Assembly: GCA_910587645.1 (NCBI GenBank)
Contig: CAJUNA010000027.1
Location: 1-64,000 of the forward strand
Source of the DNA: an uncultured Oscillospiraceae bacterium
GTDB lineage: Bacteria; Bacillota; Clostridia; Oscillospirales; Oscillospiraceae
Direction: 5' to 3'
Length of the DNA: 64,000 bases
Shown here: in pieces, positions 61,591 to 64,000 of the stretch
Position numbering within the stretch: the first letter of the stretch is position 1
Layout: the number at the start of each line of letters is the position of its first letter
Notes under the pieces: generated by a model
Databases searched by the model: none
Told to the model about the DNA's origin: nothing
The model's input: the letters and a program-made list of their open reading frames with translations, nothing else
Translations under genes and position numbers: made by a program

Positions 61591-61875
61591 ATGAAGCTTA
61601 CACCCTTAGCAGACCGCGTAGTCCTGAAGGCCATGGAGGCCGAGGAAACCACGAAAGGCGGCATCATCCTCACATCCACCGCAAAGGAGAAGCCCTCCGT
61701 GGCGGAAGTCGTTTCCGTGGGCCCCGGCGGCATGGTAGACGGCAAGGAGATCGTCATGTCCGTCAAGCCCGGCGACAAGGTCATTACCGACAAGTATTCC
61801 GGCTCCACCGTGAAAATCGGCGATGATGAATTCACTATCGTCCGCCAGGGCGACATTCTGGCGATTGTCGAGTAA
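61591..61875 (+). CDS. groES: Co-chaperonin GroES
   Basis: A 94-residue GroES that caps the GroEL chamber. It has LTPLADRVVLKAMEAEE, the mobile loop (TTKGGIILTSTAKEKP) and GDKVITDKYSG. Under CIRCE control with groEL. GGAGGAA precedes the ATG. Confidence 0.97.
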   Translation: MKLTPLADRVVLKAMEAEETTKGGIILTSTAKEKPSVAEVVSVGPGGMVDGKEIVMSVKPGDKVITDKYSGSTVKIGDDEFTIVRQGDILAIVE

Positions 61876-61976
61876 TCTACCGTCTTCCCCTTTCACTGCC
61901 CCCGGGAGGGGCGTTTATCAAAAAAATTTTTCCCGCGCCCAGCGGGCGCGACGAGATTGTTGGAGGTAATTAAACT

Positions 61977-63605
61977 ATGGCTAAGTTAATCAAGCGCGGC
62001 GAGGACGCCCGCAAGGCTCTGGAAACCGGCGTCAACCAGCTCGCCGATACCGTTAAAGTCACCCTCGGCCCCAAAGGCCGCAACGTGGTGCTGGATAAGA
62101 AGTTCGGCGCTCCCCTCATCACCAACGATGGCGTCACCATTGCCAAGGAAATTGAGCTGGACGATCCCTTTGAGAACATGGGCGCGCAGCTCGTTAAGGA
62201 AGTTTCCACCAAGACCAACGATGTGGCCGGCGATGGCACCACCACCGCCACCCTGCTGGCCCAGGCCATCGTAGGCGAAGGCCTGAAGAACCTGGCCGCC
62301 GGCGCCAACCCCATCGTCATGAAGAAGGGCGTTGCCAAGGCCGTGGAAGCCGCCGTAGCATCCATCAAGACCGATTCCCAGAAGGTCAACGGCACCGATG
62401 ACATTGCCCGCGTAGGCGCTGTCTCCTCCGGCGATGCCGAGATTGGCAAGCTGATTGCCGAGGCAATGGAGAAGGTCTCCGCTGACGGCGTTATCACCAT
62501 CGAGGAATCCAAGACCAGCGAGACCTACAGCGAGGTCGTTGAGGGCATGATGTTCGACCGTGGCTATATCTCCCCCTACATGGCTACCGACATGGAGAAG
62601 ATGGAAGCCGTTGTGGACGACGCGTATATCCTCATCACCGATAAGAAAATCTCTGTAATCGCCGACATCCTTCCCCTGTTGGAGCAGATGGTTCAGTCCG
62701 GCAAGAAGATGGTCATTATCGCCGAGGACGTGGAGGGCGAAGCCCTCAGCACCCTGCTGGTAAACCGTCTGCGCGGCACCCTCAACGTGGTCTGCGTCAA
62801 GGCCCCCGGCTTCGGCGACCGCCGCAAGGAAATGCTTCAGGATATCGCCATCCTCACCGGCGGCCAGGTCATCAGCGAAGAGTTGGGCTATGAGCTGAAG
62901 ACTGCCGACCTCTCCATGCTGGGCCGCGCCCGTCAGGTCAAGGTCACCAAGGAAAATACCGTTATCGTGGACGGCGCTGGCGACAGCCAGGCCATCAAGG
63001 ACCGCGTGGCTCAGATCCGCAGCCAGATCGGCGTGACCACCTCCGACTACGACAAGGAGAAGCTCCAGGAGCGTCTGGCCAAGATGGCCGGCGGCGTAGC
63101 CGTCATCAAGGTGGGCGCTGCCACTGAGACTGAGATGAAGGAAAAGAAGCTGCGCATCGAGGACGCCCTCAACGCCACCAAGGCCGCTGTGGAGGAAGGC
63201 ATTGTCTCCGGCGGCGGCACCGTGTTCGTTAACGCCATTCCCGCCGTGGAGAAGCTGGTGGAGGAGTTGGAAGGCGATGAAAAGACCGGCGCGCGCATCA
63301 TCGCCAAGGCCCTGGAAGCCCCCATCCGCCAGATTGCCGCCAACGCCGGCCTGGACGGCTCTGTGGTGCTGGAAAACGTGAAGAAGGCCGCAAAGGGTAC
63401 CGGCTTCGACGCCTACAAGGAGGAGTATGTGGACATGATCACGGCGGGCATTGTCGATCCTGCCAAGGTCACCCGCTCCGCCCTGGAGAACGCAGCTTCC
63501 GTTGCTGCCATGGTGCTGACCACCGAGTCCCTGGTGGCTGATAAGCCCGAGCCGCCCGCACCTCCCGCACCCGGCGGCGGCATGGGCATGGACGGCATGT
63601 ATTAA
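61977..63605 (+). CDS. groEL: Chaperonin GroEL
   Basis: A 542-residue GroEL. ATP site LGPKGRNVVLD and VAGDGTTTATLLAQAI with the catalytic Asp, apical substrate region, and the C-terminal GGMGMDGMY tail are complete. A small 7-bp hairpin (CGCGCCC/GGGCGCG) lies between groES and groEL. The strong terminator follows the stop by 29 bases. Confidence 0.97.
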   Translation: MAKLIKRGEDARKALETGVNQLADTVKVTLGPKGRNVVLDKKFGAPLITNDGVTIAKEIELDDPFENMGAQLVKEVSTKTNDVAGDGTTTATLLAQAIVGEGLKNLAAGANPIVMKKGVAKAVEAAVASIKTDSQKVNGTDDIARVGAVSSGDAEIGKLIAEAMEKVSADGVITIEESKTSETYSEVVEGMMFDRGYISPYMATDMEKMEAVVDDAYILITDKKISVIADILPLLEQMVQSGKKMVIIAEDVEGEALSTLLVNRLRGTLNVVCVKAPGFGDRRKEMLQDIAILTGGQVISEELGYELKTADLSMLGRARQVKVTKENTVIVDGAGDSQAIKDRVAQIRSQIGVTTSDYDKEKLQERLAKMAGGVAVIKVGAATETEMKEKKLRIEDALNATKAAVEEGIVSGGGTVFVNAIPAVEKLVEELEGDEKTGARIIAKALEAPIRQIAANAGLDGSVVLENVKKAAKGTGFDAYKEEYVDMITAGIVDPAKVTRSALENAASVAAMVLTTESLVADKPEPPAPPAPGGGMGMDGMY

Positions 63606-63634
63606 TCGCCGCTCAGCTCAAGCAAGATAAATCT

Positions 63635-63674
63635 ATCCCGGCGTCCACTTATTTAGTGGACGCCGGGATTTTAT
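63635..63674. terminator. groESL terminator
   Basis: A 15-bp perfect stem (ATCCCGGCGTCCACT/AGTGGACGCCGGGAT), loop TATTT, then TTTTA; can also serve the reverse gene. Confidence 0.85.
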
Positions 63675-63707
63675 ACTAATTCTTAATCAGGAAATAGCAT
63701 TATCGTG

Positions 63708-64000
63708 CTATTCGTATTTCTTCCCCACCACACGGATGGGGATAAACATTCCTCCGAAAAGGGCCGCAAACATTAACGGCATAAGGATGGCGAACTGTGT
63801 CCACTCGGAAAGCTTCAGCGCGTCCAGCGCCAGCCCCACGGCGGCATATACCGCCACCCAGCCTGCAAGGCTCCAGCAAGCCCAGGCCCGCATCGCGTCC
63901 AGGATATGCGGCCAATTGCTGTTGTTGAAATATACGCCGGGGAAATTCATGTGGAATGTTTCATCGCAGTAGAAATTGACCTTGTACTGATCGTAAAACG
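63708..64000 (-). CDS. Membrane protein, 5' end beyond the window
   Basis: The last 97 codons of a gene on the reverse strand; the frame stays open to the window edge (YKVNFYCDETFHMNFPG upstream of an internal ATG at 63950). Two hydrophobic segments are visible (ACWSLAGWVAVYAAVGLA; FAILMPLMFAALFGGMFIP), ending in a basic tail. I do not recognise the family. Confidence 0.65.
   Translation of the reverse strand, partial: FYDQYKVNFYCDETFHMNFPGVYFNNSNWPHILDAMRAWACWSLAGWVAVYAAVGLALDALKLSEWTQFAILMPLMFAALFGGMFIPIRVVGKKYE

Overview
The window reads as chromosome of a GC-rich (roughly 58-60% by eye) anaerobic member of the Clostridia, most like the gut Oscillospiraceae (Oscillibacter/Flavonifractor/Lawsonibacter type). 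The grounds are: strong AGGAGG ribosome-binding sites, a clostridial glgB-C-D-A-P glycogen locus that includes the regulatory homologue GlgD, HrcA/CIRCE control of groESL, a TrpR-like YerC, and a corrinoid/tetrahydrofolate demethylation system with its ATP-dependent activator RACo. The genus is inferred from gene content, not from a marker gene.

Layout. 1-4.2 kb is accessory and decayed. It holds two genes of an integrative element (one broken by a homopolymer frameshift) facing the 3' end of tRNA-Arg(CCG), a degenerate IS30-type transposase, a truncated IS3-type orfA behind a perfect 21-bp hairpin, tRNA-Pro(TGG) and a decayed second tRNA-Pro. 4.3-13.7 kb is housekeeping: a rhomboid-like membrane protein, an ArsC/Spx-like protein, a sirtuin, a MATE pump, mfd, a fructokinase, a methyltransferase and yerC. 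14-22.7 kb is the glycogen locus. 22.7-28.4 kb carries mtaB, an acetyltransferase, a cysteine desulfurase, a second MATE pump and rlmA. 28.5-31.7 kb is an amino-acid ABC transporter whose binding protein appears circularly permuted; a 745-bp AT-rich element with terminal inverted repeats and a methyltransferase cargo gene sits inside this operon. 31.8-34.6 kb holds two radical SAM genes and mutY.

34.6-54.3 kb is the most striking part: about 20 kb of dedicated catabolism. It combines a complete corrinoid methyl-transfer system (URO-D-family methyltransferase, two corrinoid proteins, methyl-THF methyltransferase, RACo activator, DUF1638 protein, GntR/UTRA regulator with a candidate operator), two GPH-type transporters, a one-polypeptide molybdenum hydroxylase of the aldehyde oxidoreductase type, a MocA-like nucleotidyltransferase, and an accessory block resembling Desulfovibrio DVU_1551-1558 (dicluster oxidoreductase, CoA-ligase-like enzyme, methyltransferase, radical SAM protein, NifX-like protein, C_GCAxxG_C_C protein, small redox protein). 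The likely theme is demethylation of a methylated substrate into the tetrahydrofolate pool coupled to oxidation by a molybdenum enzyme; the substrate cannot be read from the sequence.

54.4-64 kb returns to core functions: an HD protein, two CobW-type GTPases (one with a His-rich repeat, one fused to a YcgQ-like domain), a PrsA-like foldase, truB, ribF, a lipid kinase and groES-groEL, ending in a membrane-protein gene cut by the window edge.
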